Below, piece after piece: positions 1 through 10,069 of a stretch of 64,000 nucleotides of DNA. The DNA is from Rhipidocladum racemiflorum (taxonomy: Eukaryota; Streptophyta; Magnoliopsida; Poales; Poaceae). The notes beneath the pieces were generated by a model. That model was given only the letters and a program-made list of their open reading frames with translations, ran no database searches and had not been told where the DNA came from. The translations under genes were made by a program, and so were the position numbers. The number at the start of each line of letters is the position of its first letter. Position 1 is the stretch's first letter. The stretch is taken from contig CM070581.1 of NCBI GenBank assembly GCA_036346355.1, forward strand, positions 682,001 to 746,000. The letters run 5' to 3'.

Positions 1-1854
1 ATGAAGATGCATTTGAGATCACTTCATCCTTGTATTTGGAAGATTGTTGAAACAGGTTTCAAGCCCGCAAACCCCAACAATCTTACCTCCGAAGAAGACA
101 AAGCTCAACACTTCAACGACTTGGCCGTCAATGCCTTGTTCAACGCCTTGAGCGACTCCGAGTTCAACTGGGTCGATGGCCTTGACAATGCCAAGGACAT
201 TTGGAAAAGATTGATGGTGTCTCATGAAGGTGTGTCAAGTGTCCGTGAGTCCAAGATCGAACTCATCATTGGAGAGCTAAGCCGATTCACTTTGGAAGAA
301 GGTGAATCGTACACAAATATGTTTGATCGCTTGATGGTGCTAGTGAATCAAGCAAAGGGACTTGGAAGCACCGAGCTCACCGACAAGGCCGTGGTGAAGA
401 TCATCCTTCGAGTGATCACCCCCACCAACCGCAACCTTGTGCAACTCATCCGCGACCGGCCAAACTTCGACACTCTCACTCCTCATGATGTGATTGGCCG
501 GTTGATGACGGATGAGATGATGGTGAAGGAAGCGGAAGTGGTGGAGGAGCTCAAGTCCGGCAAGAAGAAGGGCATCACATTGAAAGCCGTCAAGGTGGTG
601 CAAGAAGCCGAAGATAGCTCAAGCGACGAAGAAGAATCAAATGGGCCACTCACAAATGAAGACATAGCCCTTCTTGTTAGAAGATTCAACAAGTTCTTGA
701 AGAGAAAAGGATACAAGTCGGGAAGCCATTCCAAGAGCTTCGGCAACAAGTCAAGAGGAAGGCACTCTTCAAGAAAATGCTATGAGTGTGGGGAACCAGG
801 TCACTTCATTGCCGAGTGCCCACACAAAGAAAAGAAGGAAGAAAAGCCGCACAAGAAAGACAAGTACCGCAAGAAGGACAAGGACAAGAGCAAGAAGTAC
901 AAGGGCAAGGGTCATGCATACATTGGCAAGGAGTGGAACTCCGACTCCGACTCCGAGTCCAACTCCGACAATGAAGGAGGACTTGCCACCGTCGCCATCG
1001 CTACTCCACCGACAAAGTCGAAGAGCCTCTTCGACAACTTGAGCGACGGAGATGAAGATGCTCCAATGTGCCTTATGGCAAAGGGGCACAAGGTATCATC
1101 TAAGAGCACTATTCATTCCATTGTTGATTATAGCTTGGATGATTGTGATGATGCTAGTGATGAGGAAGAAGTAGCATTTAAGTCTATGGATGATTTTGAT
1201 GTTAAAAAATTATACTTGCTACTTAAGGATATTGAAAGATTGGAGGAGGTTGTTGAGCAAAAGGAAGCTATTCTCGAAGCTCAAGAAGATCTCCTTATTT
1301 TTGAGAAGGAGAAGAACCTTGAACTAGAGAAGAGCTTGGCCCTTGAAAAGAAGAAAAATGAGGATTTGGTCAAAAGCTCAAATTTGACCAAAAATGAAGC
1401 ACTTAGTCTTGAGATCACCAATGCTTCACTCTTAGAGCAACTTGCAAAAGTAAAGGATGCTTGCAAGGCTCTTGAAGTGAAGCTTGTTGATCTCTCGAAT
1501 AAAGCTTCCACCTCAATCAACAACTCCAATATTTCATTACCCTCGATGAGCAACGGTTGCGCTAGATGCTTTAATGTTGATGTTGCTACTTGTGCTACTA
1601 ACCGTGAGACTTTGAAAGTCTTAGCTCATGAAAATAAGAAGCTTAAGGTGATGCTTGAAGATGGACTTCAAAAGTCCTACAAGGCAAGCAAGGGTTTAGA
1701 GGAGTATCTCGGTAAGCGCCAAGGTAATCCTAAGAGGCAAGGGCTTGGGTATGTTCCGCCAAAGGGCAAAAAGAGCAACATTGTTGTTGCTCCTTTAAGC
1801 AAGCCCATACACTTTGTAAAAGGCGAAGGAACATCCAAGCACAAAGCTCACTGA
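1..1854 (+). CDS. Sirevirus-like gag polyprotein, 5' partial
   Basis: Structural capsid protein of the retrotransposon, expected to package element RNA in cytoplasmic particles. The visible 617 residues begin inside the N-terminal UBN2/DUF4219-like capsid region; the paralogous copy at 9498 shows about 61 further N-terminal residues. A CX2CX4HX4C zinc knuckle starts at Cys260 and is followed by a lysine-rich tract (about 275-305). Residues about 400-490 are heptad-like and rich in Glu, Lys and Leu, so a coiled coil is likely. Gag ends with TGA at 1852-1854; pol lies in another frame beyond a 184-base spacer. No internal stop is present. The first codon shown is internal, not the true start. 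Confidence 0.85.
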   Translation: MKMHLRSLHPCIWKIVETGFKPANPNNLTSEEDKAQHFNDLAVNALFNALSDSEFNWVDGLDNAKDIWKRLMVSHEGVSSVRESKIELIIGELSRFTLEEGESYTNMFDRLMVLVNQAKGLGSTELTDKAVVKIILRVITPTNRNLVQLIRDRPNFDTLTPHDVIGRLMTDEMMVKEAEVVEELKSGKKKGITLKAVKVVQEAEDSSSDEEESNGPLTNEDIALLVRRFNKFLKRKGYKSGSHSKSFGNKSRGRHSSRKCYECGEPGHFIAECPHKEKKEEKPHKKDKYRKKDKDKSKKYKGKGHAYIGKEWNSDSDSESNSDNEGGLATVAIATPPTKSKSLFDNLSDGDEDAPMCLMAKGHKVSSKSTIHSIVDYSLDDCDDASDEEEVAFKSMDDFDVKKLYLLLKDIERLEEVVEQKEAILEAQEDLLIFEKEKNLELEKSLALEKKKNEDLVKSSNLTKNEALSLEITNASLLEQLAKVKDACKALEVKLVDLSNKASTSINNSNISLPSMSNGCARCFNVDVATCATNRETLKVLAHENKKLKVMLEDGLQKSYKASKGLEEYLGKRQGNPKRQGLGYVPPKGKKSNIVVAPLSKPIHFVKGEGTSKHKAH

Positions 1855-2038
1855 GTTTTTGCTTCTTATGTGCTTAAAAGACTAACCTCGATCGTGTAGT
1901 TGCTTATCATGTTGGGCGTAAGCCGAAGAATGCTCCTTGTGTTCGTTCTATTTGGGTCCCTAAATCGCTTGTTACTAACGTGCGTGGACCTAACCAAGTT
2001 TGGGTACCAAAGAGCAAAAACTAAATATGTTTTTGTAG
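1855..2038 (+). other. gag-pol spacer with stops in successive frames
   Basis: Gag (frame 1) stops at 1852-1854. The next stretch still has retrotransposon coding character, but in frame 3, where it ends in a short peptide finishing WVPKSKN and a TAA at 2022-2024. Pol (frame 2) is open only after a TAG at 2036-2038. The TAG lies in TTTTTGTAG, which resembles a 3' splice acceptor directly before the pol frame opens. Whether pol is made by frameshifting, by splicing, or not at all in this copy cannot be decided from sequence. Confidence 0.6.
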
Positions 2039-4972
2039 GCCTATATCTCCGGTGGAACAAGTTGGATTTTGGATAGCGGTTGCACGCATCACATGACCGG
2101 AGAAAAGGCAATGTTCGCACACTTGGATGTGAATGGATCAAATAGCGAAAGTATCATATTTGGAGATAATGGAAAAGGAGAGGTAATTGGTTTGGGTAAA
2201 ATCTCTATCTCAAATGATTTCCATTTAAGTAATGTCTTACTTGTTGAATCATTAAGTTACAATTTGTTGTCCGTTGCACAATTGTGTGAAGCGGGTTACA
2301 ATTGCTTGTTTAATGAGAAGGGTGTGGAAGTCATTAAGAGGCTTGATGGTTCCATAGCCTTTAAAGGACGTTTGGAGGGTAAGCTTTATCTCGTAGACTT
2401 CAATACGGATAGACTTAATCTTGAAACGTGCTTAATGGCTAAATCTAGCATGGGTTGGCTATGGCATCGCCGACTAGCCCATGTCGGTATGAGGAATCTT
2501 CACAAACTCATTAAAGGCAACCACATTCTTGGACTAACCAATGTTGTCTTTGAGAAAGATAGGATTTGTAGCGCTTGTCAAGCGGGCAAGCAAGTTGGCG
2601 CCCCCCATCCCGCCAAGAATGTGATGACGACCTCAAGACCGTTGGAAATGCTCCACATGGATCTATTCGGTCCCGTAGCTTACATAAGCATCGGGGGAAG
2701 TAAGTATGGTTTAGTCATTGTTGATGATTTTTCTCGATTCACTTGGGTGTTCTTTTTGCATGACAAAGGTGAAGTCCAAGTGACATTGAAGAAATTTATG
2801 AGAAGAGCTCAAAACGAATTTGAAGTGAAGATCAAGAGAATTCGAAGCGACAACGGTACCGAGTTCAAAAACATTGGTGTGGAGGAGTTTCTTGATGAGG
2901 AAGGAATCAAGCATGAATTCTCGGCTCCCTATTCTCCTCAACAAAATGGGGTGGCCGAGAGGAAGAATCGAACCCTCATCGAGATGGCGCGAACGATGCT
3001 TGACGAGTACAAGGTTTCCGATAACTTTTGGGCGGAAGCCATCAATACCGCATGCCACAGCTCCAACCGCCTCTACCTTCACAAGATCTTGAAGAAAACG
3101 GCATACGAGTTGCTAACCGGGAAGAAACCAAATGTCTCCTACTTTCGAGTCTTTGGGAGTAAATGCTATATCCTTAACAAAAAGGCTAAGTCTTCTAAAT
3201 TCGCTCCTAAAGTAGATGAAGGTTTCTTACTTGGTTATGGAACTAATGCTTACGCGTACCGAGTTTTCAATAATACCACTGGTGTCGTTGAAATCTCGCG
3301 TGACGTGACTTTTGATGAGACTAACGGTTCTCAAGTAGAACAAGTTGATCGTGCCGTGATTGACAGGGAAGAACCACCTTGTGAAGCTATCAAGAAAATG
3401 GCAATTGGAGAGGTAAGACCTAAAAATCTGGAATCTCACCCGAGCACCCCAACCCGGAGTCTCCGGCCTGAAACCCGGAGTGTCCGGATTGGTCCGGAGT
3501 CTCCGGGTCAAATACCGGAGTCTCCGGATGGGTCAGGCTCAGGTGATATTCCCTCCTCGTCCAATCAAGCCCAAGATGGTTCGAACGCATCCCAAGACGA
3601 AGAACCTATCCAAGCTCCAAATTCAACCGTTCCTCACCCAAGAGTTCATCAAAGTATTCAACGAAATCATCCGGTCGATAATATACTTGGAGACATTCAC
3701 AAGGGAGTATCTACTAGATCTCGAGTTGCAAATTTTTATGAATTTTACTCGTTTGTGTCGTCTCTTGAACCTCTTAAGGTAGAAGAAGCGCTCAATGATC
3801 CGGATTGGGTGATGGCCATGCAAGAGGAGCTCAACAATTTCAAGAGAAATCAAGTTTGGGAGCTTGTTCAAAGACCAAATCAAAACGTGATCGGCACAAA
3901 ATGGGTCTTCCGGAACAAGCAAGACGAGAACGGAATCGTGACAAGGAACAAAGCTCGTTTGGTTGCTCAAGGGTACACTCAAATCAAAGGTTTGGATTTC
4001 GATGAAACATATGCTCCAGTAGCTAGGCTTGAATCTATTAGAATATTACTTGCCTTTGCTACTCATCATGATTTCAAGCTGTATCAAATGGACATGAAGA
4101 GCGCCTTCTTAAATGGACCACTCTCCGAGATGGTCTACGTCGAGCAACCACCCGGCTTTGAAGATCCAAAACACCCGGACCACGTCTACTATCTACACAA
4201 AGCCCTTTATGGACTTAAGCAAGCACCGAGGGCTTGGTTCGAGTGTTTACGAGACTTCCTTCTCGGACAAGGTTTTGTAGTCGGAAAGGCCGACCCTACT
4301 CTCTTTACTAAACATATTGATAATGATTTATTTGTGTGCCAAATATATGTCGATGACATTATATTTGGATCTACTAATGAACATTTGTGTAAAGAGTTTA
4401 GCAAGATAATGACCAAAAGATTTGAGATGTCCATGATGGGAGAGTTGAAGTTCTTCCTCGGATTTCAAGTCAAACAACTCAAGGAAGGAACTTTCATTTG
4501 TCAAACCAAGTACATCAAGGACATGCTCAAGAAGTTCGGAATGGACGACGCCAAGCCTATAAAGACGCCTATGCAGGCCAACGGGCATCTAGACCTCGAC
4601 AAAGAAGGTAAACCGGTCATCCAAAAGGTATATCGTTTGATGATCGGTTCTCTCCTTTATCTTTGTGCATCTAGGCCCGATATCATGCTTAGCGTTTGTA
4701 TGTGTGCACGGTTTCAAGCCGCTCCAAAAGAGTGCCACGTGGTGGCCGTTAAGAGAATCTTGAGATACTTAGTGCACACTCCTCATTTCGGACTTTGGTA
4801 TCCAAAAGGATCTTCCTTTGAACTTGTTGGCTATTCCGATGCGGATTATGCCGGTTGTAAAGTGGATAGGAAGAGTACCTCGGGGACTTGCCAATTCTTG
4901 GGTAGGTCCCTAGTCTCGTGGTCTTCCAAGAAACAGAATTCCGTAGCCCTATCCATCAAGCCGAATACATAG
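2039..4972 (+). pseudogene. copia pol: protease, integrase, reverse transcriptase; RNase H broken
   Basis: Residue numbers count from the Leu codon TTG at 2069. The protease active-site motif DSGCTHHMTG lies at the start (residues about 2-11). Integrase follows: the HHCC zinc region (LWHRRLAHVG near 131, CSACQAGK near 168) and the catalytic core with Asp near 199 (HMDLFGP), Asp near 263 (RSDNGTEF) and Glu near 300 (NGVAERKNR). The reverse transcriptase has KSAFLNGPL near 676 and the active-site YVDDIIFGS near 760. RNase H begins at YSDADYAG near 922. An indel at about 4950-4960 shifts the frame to a TAG at 4970-4972, cutting off the RNase H end. A linker between integrase and RT carries four copies of the CCGGAGTNTCCGG motif. 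Confidence 0.85.
3454..3527 (+). repeat. palindromic CCGGAGTNTCCGG array inside pol
   Basis: Four copies of the 13-base near-palindrome CCGGAGT(C/G)TCCGG in 74 bases, in the coding linker between integrase and reverse transcriptase. They encode Pro-Glu-Ser/Arg-Ser-Val repeats and keep the frame. The same motif recurs outside the coding region and in the LTR. Confidence 0.9.
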
Positions 4973-5294
4973 CAGCCGGAGTTGTTGTGCCCAACTACTT
5001 TGGATGAGACAAACCTTGAGTGATTATGGCCTAAACTACAAAAGTGTTCCACTACTGTGTGACAATGAGAGTGCCATAAAAATTGCCAACAATCCCGTCC
5101 AACACTCCCGTACAAAACACATAGACATTCGCCATCATTTCCTAAGAGATCACGCAACCAAAGGCGAAATTGATATCCAACATGTGAGTACAAATGATCA
5201 ATTAGCCGATATTTTCACCAAGCCCCTTGACGAGAAAAGGTTCTGTGAATTGAGAAGTGGTCTAAATATTCTAGATTCTCGTAACGTGGCTTGA
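4973..5294 (+). pseudogene. pol remnant: C-terminal RNase H in a shifted frame
   Basis: The rest of copia RNase H is encoded just downstream in another frame: MRQTLSDYGL at 5004, then DNESAIKIA, HIDIRHHFLRD and the usual terminal motif DQLADIFTKPL. It ends with a stop at 5292-5294. Between 4973 and 5003 a second small deletion puts a TGA in the reading frame, so two separate indels disable this domain. It belongs to the same gene as the upstream pol and is not an independent gene. Confidence 0.85.
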
Positions 5295-5548
5295 TAAGTG
5301 CTCATATATTGGTTGGTGAATGAAAAATGAATTTCAAAAATTTATTCATCTTTTTCTCTGAATTTACTCTGTGTTTTTGGCTCTTGATCCTTTGATCTCG
5401 TCATTTGCTATGTGACCATAGTTTGTCTGATTGATTGTTCGCTGGTCATATATCAAGTTGACTCCTTAGGGTCTCGTTCCCTCTCTCGTTCCGCAAAATT
5501 CCTAGGGTCTTCGTGCGTTTTCCCTTTTTCCTAACCGAGCTGGGGAAC
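5295..5548 (+). other. pol 3' flank, no gene seen
   Basis: About 250 bases between the pol remnant and the next palindromic array. AT-rich, without a recognisable ORF; part of the same element. Confidence 0.6.
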
Positions 5549-5664
5549 CCGGAGTCTCCGGACAGTTTGTCCGGAGTGTCCGGGTTAGCCCGGAGTCTCC
5601 GGACAGTTTGTCCGGAGTGTCCGGGTTGGGCCGGAGTCTCCGGTCTGGAGTCCGGACTCTCCGG
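5549..5664 (+). repeat. palindromic CCGGAGTNTCCGG array downstream of pol
   Basis: Six copies of the 13-base motif (C, G and inverted-orientation variants) in 116 bases. Part is an almost exact direct duplication of about 42 bases. It lies between pol and the third ORF, where a subgenomic promoter or splice control could sit, but the function is unknown. Confidence 0.9.
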
Positions 5665-5917
5665 GTTGGGGCGGTCGGTTAAACCCCCCATATCCCGCGC
5701 GGTTTCTTTTTTTCTATTCCTTCGTGCGCCTCTCCCTCTCCCGTGATCCTTTCTTGGGTTGGGTGTGTTCTCCTCCTCTTCCTCTTCTCCAAGGATCTTG
5801 GACCCCTCCTCTTCCTCTCTTTGGAGATCAAGGGTGCCGATTGCTTCGTCGTGGCCCTCAAGATCGGAGAATCTCGCCCCTAACTCACCCGTTCTTCTCG
5901 TTTCAAATCCGTTTGAG

Positions 5918-7595
5918 ATGGATCCTACTCAGGGGTCTTCAGCTGGTGGTGGTGGTGATCTTCCTAGGGACTCTCCGTCTCCGGACAGTCCCTCCAGTTC
6001 TCCGTCTGCTCGTCAGGCGCCCAAGAGGCCACGTCTTGCCGTGGCAAAGCAGCCCGCCTCCAGGGGAAGAGGTGCGCTGAGGATTGGAACCTCATCTGGT
6101 CCTCGAGCTTCGCTCAGCCTTCTTCCTGGGCTCAAGAAGAAGAAAGAAGAAGCAGTTAGCCTCAAGCGGCGAAGCAGCAGCCTCACCACGCTTCCTCACT
6201 CCGGCCTCGGCTGATCCAGATGAGCATCCTGTAGATACTCATGCCAGGCTGAGAGATCAGAAAAGGAGGGAGTTCCGTGCCTCAGGTCACTTCATTGGCC
6301 CCTTGGCCAAAGCCAGGCCGGTGTGGAGGTACCCCATGTCAGTGAACCCCTTGAGAGTGATTGACTACAGGACGGGTTCCGGCAAGGGTAAGGCAATAGT
6401 AGAGCAAAGAAAGAAAGATCCGCTCAGTTTCCATCAAGATGAGTACGTGGACCGCCGGTTTTGGAACCGGTTTCAGTCAGATTATTATGAGACGGTCCTC
6501 TACCCTCTTGAGCATCCTGTGGTCAGGATGAAGACCATAGACTGGGAGTACATGGCAGCAGCTGAGCTTCCTGTGTTCTCTCAGATTCTGGAGATTTGTG
6601 AGCTGCATGAGATCAAGGACATAATGTCTTTCAAATTTGATTGGAACAATGAGATTATCATGCAATTCTATGCCACTCTCTACTTTGACAAGACTGAAGA
6701 TGCCATTTGGTGGATGACTGATAAGGTGTGGTACAAGGCCAATAAGAAGAGGTTTGCCAGAGTCCTTCACTTTCGCTACAATGACAGTCCGAAGCTTCAT
6801 AAGAAGAAGGTCTTGACTCCTGAGCAGATTGAGTCCTTGTATGACACTTCGAGGAGTTTCACAGTGGGGACCATCAAGGGTCTGAAGGATGTTCCTGCTG
6901 TTCTCAACAGGATGCTGAGGGTCACTCTTTGGCCTAAGGAGGGAGATGCATCTGCCATTAGTTCCTATGGAAGGAACTTGCTTTACCACCTCGTTGAGCG
7001 CTCTCATCCTTTTGATATTGTTGACTTCATCTGGGAGACGATGAGACAGAATGCGCAGAGCAACATGGCCAGCTGCAGCTATGCACCTTTTGTGATGGCA
7101 TTGATCACTTCAGTCAGTGGTCTGAAGTTTGTCAGGGAGGAGGAGCACCTTTCCTACAAGGTCCGACCTCCTTCTGCTCCTACTGCTCCAGCAGCCCCTG
7201 GTCCCGCTCCTCCGAGGACTCGTCGTGGTCGAGCTTCGGCTTCCACCTCTGCGTCTGCTCCTGCTGTGCCTCCTCCTGCCTCTTCCGAAAGGCATCGAGG
7301 TCCCGGCAAGACTCTTCGTGAGGATGCTCAAGCATGTCTTCCTTCTTTGCCGCGACATCTCCACCAGGCAGAAGGTGATGAGCAAGCAAATCAAGAAAAA
7401 TGGTCAAGACATTCGCAGCATCCGCCGCCACAATGGCGAGGCAGTCTCTCCCAGCGACTCCTCCGGGTCTTCCGAGGAAGCGATGCCACCTCTGCAGATC
7501 AGCTCTTCGGCATCACCTCCTCCTCTCCGCCTGCCGCTGGAGATGACCCCGGCAGCGAGTACTCCGCATCCGACGACGAAGGCGACGACGAGTGA
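5918..7595 (+). pseudogene. third ORF of the Sirevirus-like element (env-like position), frameshifted
   Basis: Sits downstream of pol, where some Sireviruses carry an env-like ORF. The likely start is ATG 5918 (MDPTQGSSAGGG), giving a Ser/Pro-rich N-terminus. That frame closes at 6214, while the conserved globular part continues in another frame from about 6140 to 7280 (for example YYETVLYPLEHPVVRMKTID and FDIVDFIWETMRQN). This globular part resembles the putative plant transposon protein domain found in grass retroelements. Around 7300-7500 a further frame carries plausible coding (MLKHVFLLCRDISTRQK), and the acidic end SEYSASDDEGDDE closes at 7595 in the earlier frame. At least one frameshift, probably three, so I call it a pseudogene. 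No clear signal peptide or transmembrane helix supports a true envelope function. Confidence 0.65.
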
Positions 7596-7632
7596 TCCTT
7601 CGTGTTTCTCCCTCTTTTGGTGTCTTGATGCC

Positions 7633-8035
7633 AAAGGGGGAGTGATATCTTTAGTCGCGTTGTCTTTAGTCTCGTCGCGCGTTGTCTTTAGTCTCGTCGC
7701 GTTTGCGTTTTTCCTTGTGCTGTCGCTTGTGGACTTGTGTTGCTTCATATCTTTGCTTATTTCGTGTTGTGAACTCTGTTATTCCATGTAATGTCTTTAA
7801 TGCTTACTTTATGCATGGATTGCTTTCAGTTACTTGTGTTGTATTCTCGGATGTTGTGTTTGAGGGGGAGCTCTCGGTTATTTCTCGTTAAATATGTGCA
7901 TTTGATTCCACTCATTTCTTCTAATGCACACATTTAGGGGGAGCTCCACCTTTTATTCGCGTTATTAAAGCCAATTTTATTTCATTTCATCTTCCTTTAA
8001 TTGTGTTGTCATCAATTCACCAAAAAGGGGGAGAT
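7633..8035 (+). promoter_or_regulatory. repeated polypurine tracts before the 3' LTR
   Basis: Four tracts with the core AGGGGGAG: 7633-7642, 7862-7870, 7936-7943 and 8022-8035. The last (AAAAAGGGGGAGAT) abuts the LTR and is the expected plus-strand primer site. The others may be decayed or accessory tracts. The rest of 7596-8022 is T-rich noncoding sequence. Confidence 0.75.
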
Positions 8036-8377
8036 TGAAAGTGCATCTAGGCCCCTCATTTTATTTTGGTGATTAATGATGACACAATTAAAGTGATCTA
8101 ATGCTTCAACTCAGAGTAATGCAGTTATCGAGATCACATCAAGCTTGGAATGAGATTGGACGGTCCTAAGCGCGTCAAATTTCGATAAAACGGCGTCAAG
8201 ACAATGAAGTGTAATTTTCCTTTTATTTGAGTCTTAAGGATAGCCGTACTATTAAGAGGATACGATGAGAAATCGCCTATTAGGATGTGCATGTGCTCAA
8301 CATCAAGTATTTCATCTCTCATTAGCACTCCTGCATTTGGTTTTGAAAAGTTTCAAATTGAAACCGAACTGGGTAAC

Positions 8378-8563
8378 CCGGAGTCTCCGGATTCCAGTCC
8401 GGAGTATCCGGATTCAATCCGGAGTGTCCGGACATTTTGTCCGGAGTCTCCGGGTTGGACCCCTCGGTTGCTTTTAGTTCCAGCTGGTCCGGAGTATCCG
8501 GACATTTGGTCCGGAGTCTCCGGATAACCCGGAGTCTCCGGGTTGTTTGTCCGGACACTCCGG
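8378..8563 (+). repeat. palindromic array in LTR U3
   Basis: Eight copies of CCGGAGT(C/A/G)TCCGG or its complement in 186 bases, ending about 40 bases upstream of the TATA-like box. The position suits an enhancer or a structured RNA element; that role is inference. Confidence 0.9.
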
Positions 8564-8604
8564 CCTGTACAAAAACGGGAGTAACGGCTAGTTTTCAAAA
8601 AGGG

Positions 8605-8613
8605 TATTTAAAG
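8605..8613 (+). promoter_or_regulatory. LTR TATA box
   Basis: TATTTAAAG, 570 bases into the LTR and downstream of the palindromic array. Transcription would start some 30 bases further on. Confidence 0.6.
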
Positions 8614-9287
8614 CCTCCACTCCACTCCAACGGTTAGAATCTCTATTGAGCTCATTCATAGCAGCATTCAAGCCATTCCTAACCATCTCTAAGCATTCAA
8701 TAGAGCCCCCACTTCCTCCCACCAATAGATTTGGTTGTTGTTTCATTTTGGTGAGGAGAGGAAGAAGCAAAGTGCTAAGTGCATTCATTTCATCTTGTTG
8801 AGCACTAGTTCATCCTCCAAGCGATCTCTCGTGGTGTTGTTACTCTTGGAGGTTGAAGGTCTCCTAGACGGCTAGGAGTCACCGGGAGCTACCGACGCGT
8901 GTGGTGAGCCCCGGCCGTTTGTGAAGGCGAGTCTCGCCTCCGAAAGGAAAGAGACAAGAAGTGAAGCTGACGAGTGCATTTGTGCAACACCGCGAGGAAA
9001 GCGGGTTGAAAGAGACCCCGGCTCAAGTGCGACCGAGCCACCTCAACGGAGACGTAGGGTTCCCTTCAAGAACCCTAACTTCGGTGAAAATTCGTGTCTC
9101 TCTCATTCACTTTTACTTCCTAGTATTGCTGATTTGGATTTGAATTTGTAAAGTTAGATCTAGCTCTTTGCTTGGCTTTAGATTCAAATGCTTGCTAGCA
9201 ATTGTTCTAGGTTGTTCTTGCTATCCATTTCTAGTGGTTTATTATGCTTGCTAGAGTAGTCTTGTTTGCGCTCCCGAGCCAGCTAAC

Positions 9288-9360
9288 CCGGAGAGTCCGG
9301 ACTTAATACCGGACACTCCGGACAAGCCGGAGTATCCGGACCAAAACCCGGAGACTCCGG
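9288..9360 (+). repeat. palindromic array near LTR 3' end
   Basis: Four copies of the CCGGAG...TCCGG motif in 73 bases. Three are in the standard or complementary forms and one is CCGGAGAGTCCGG. It lies in the transcribed part of the LTR if the TATA box at 8605 is used. Confidence 0.88.
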
Positions 9361-9442
9361 GTTGATCAGTTCGGCCCGTTTAATTCAAGCGTAATTTTAA
9401 ATCCACCTATTCACCCTCTAGGCGACATCGTTGGTCCTTTCA

Positions 9443-10069
9443 ATTGGTATCGAGCCAAATCTCCTTTATTTTGGCTTAACCGCTTGGAGAATCAAAGATG
9501 CTCGGACATAGAGAGTTATCAAACACATGCCCAAGACAAGGCCACGGGTTCGGTATAGGGGTTGCAATTCCTTTAGATTATTCCTCTTTTGGAGTCTCAA
9601 ACTCCTCATCCTATGTCTCCGTCTCGTCCGGTCGAGCGCCTCACTTCGATGGCACTCGATATGCGGCATGGAAACATAAGATGAAGATGCATTTGAGATC
9701 ACTTCATCCTTGTATTTGGAAGATTGTTGAAACAGGTTTCAAGCCCGCAAACCCCAACAATCTTACCTCCGAAGAAGACAAAGCTCAACACTTCAACGAC
9801 TTGGCCGTCAATGCCTTGTTCAACGCCTTGAGCGACTCCGAGTTCAACCGGGTCGATGGCCTTGACAATGCCAAGGACATTTGGGAAAGATTGATGGTGT
9901 CTCATGAAGGTGTGTCAAGTGTCCGTGAGTCCAAGATCGAACTCATCATTGGAGAGCTAAGCCGATTCACTTTGGAAGAAGGTGAATCGTACACAAATAT
10001 GTTTGATCACTTGATGGTGCTAGTGAATCAAGCAAAGGGACTTGGAAGCACCGAGCTCACCGACAAGGC
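9443..10069 (+). mobile_element. second Sirevirus internal region, truncated inside gag
   Basis: Starts at the primer-binding site and holds a gag start (ATG 9498, MLGHRELSNTCPRQGHG, then FDGTRYAAWKHKMKMHL). Bases 9681-10069 match 1-389 with three differences (169/9849, 205/9885, 329/10009). Homology stops at 10069, where minus-strand copia integrase sequence begins. The reading frame runs on to 10103 only by chance. Confidence 0.92.
9445..9457 (+). promoter_or_regulatory. primer-binding site
   Basis: TTGGTATCGAGCC two bases after the LTR end, matching the grass copia pattern TGGTATCxGAGCC that pairs with the initiator methionine tRNA. Confidence 0.75.

Larger units (their letters stand above)
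1..9442 (+). mobile_element. Sirevirus-like Ty1/copia retrotransposon, 5' end off window
   Basis: The order is gag with a zinc knuckle, then protease, integrase, reverse transcriptase and RNase H, a third ORF downstream of pol, purine tracts, and a 3' LTR with TGAAAG...CTTTCA ends. Integrase lying before RT defines Ty1/copia. The long gag, the extra ORF after pol, repeated purine tracts and palindromic arrays fit the Sirevirus lineage as described in grasses. The 5' LTR and the first part of gag lie left of the window: the same gag segment recurs at 9681-10069 with an upstream start at 9498. Pol and the third ORF carry frameshifts, so this copy looks non-autonomous. Family name not assigned. 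Confidence 0.9.
8036..9442 (+). repeat. Sirevirus-like LTR, 1407 bp
   Basis: Begins TGAAAGTGCATCTAGGCCCC right after the polypurine tract and ends GTTGGTCCTTTCA right before the primer-binding site, with inverted TGAAAG/CTTTCA ends. It serves as the 3' LTR of the element on its left and the 5' LTR of the truncated copy on its right. A TATTTAAAG box at 8605-8613 is the likely promoter. Palindromic arrays lie upstream of the TATA box (8378-8563) and near the 3' end (9288-9360). Confidence 0.9.
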
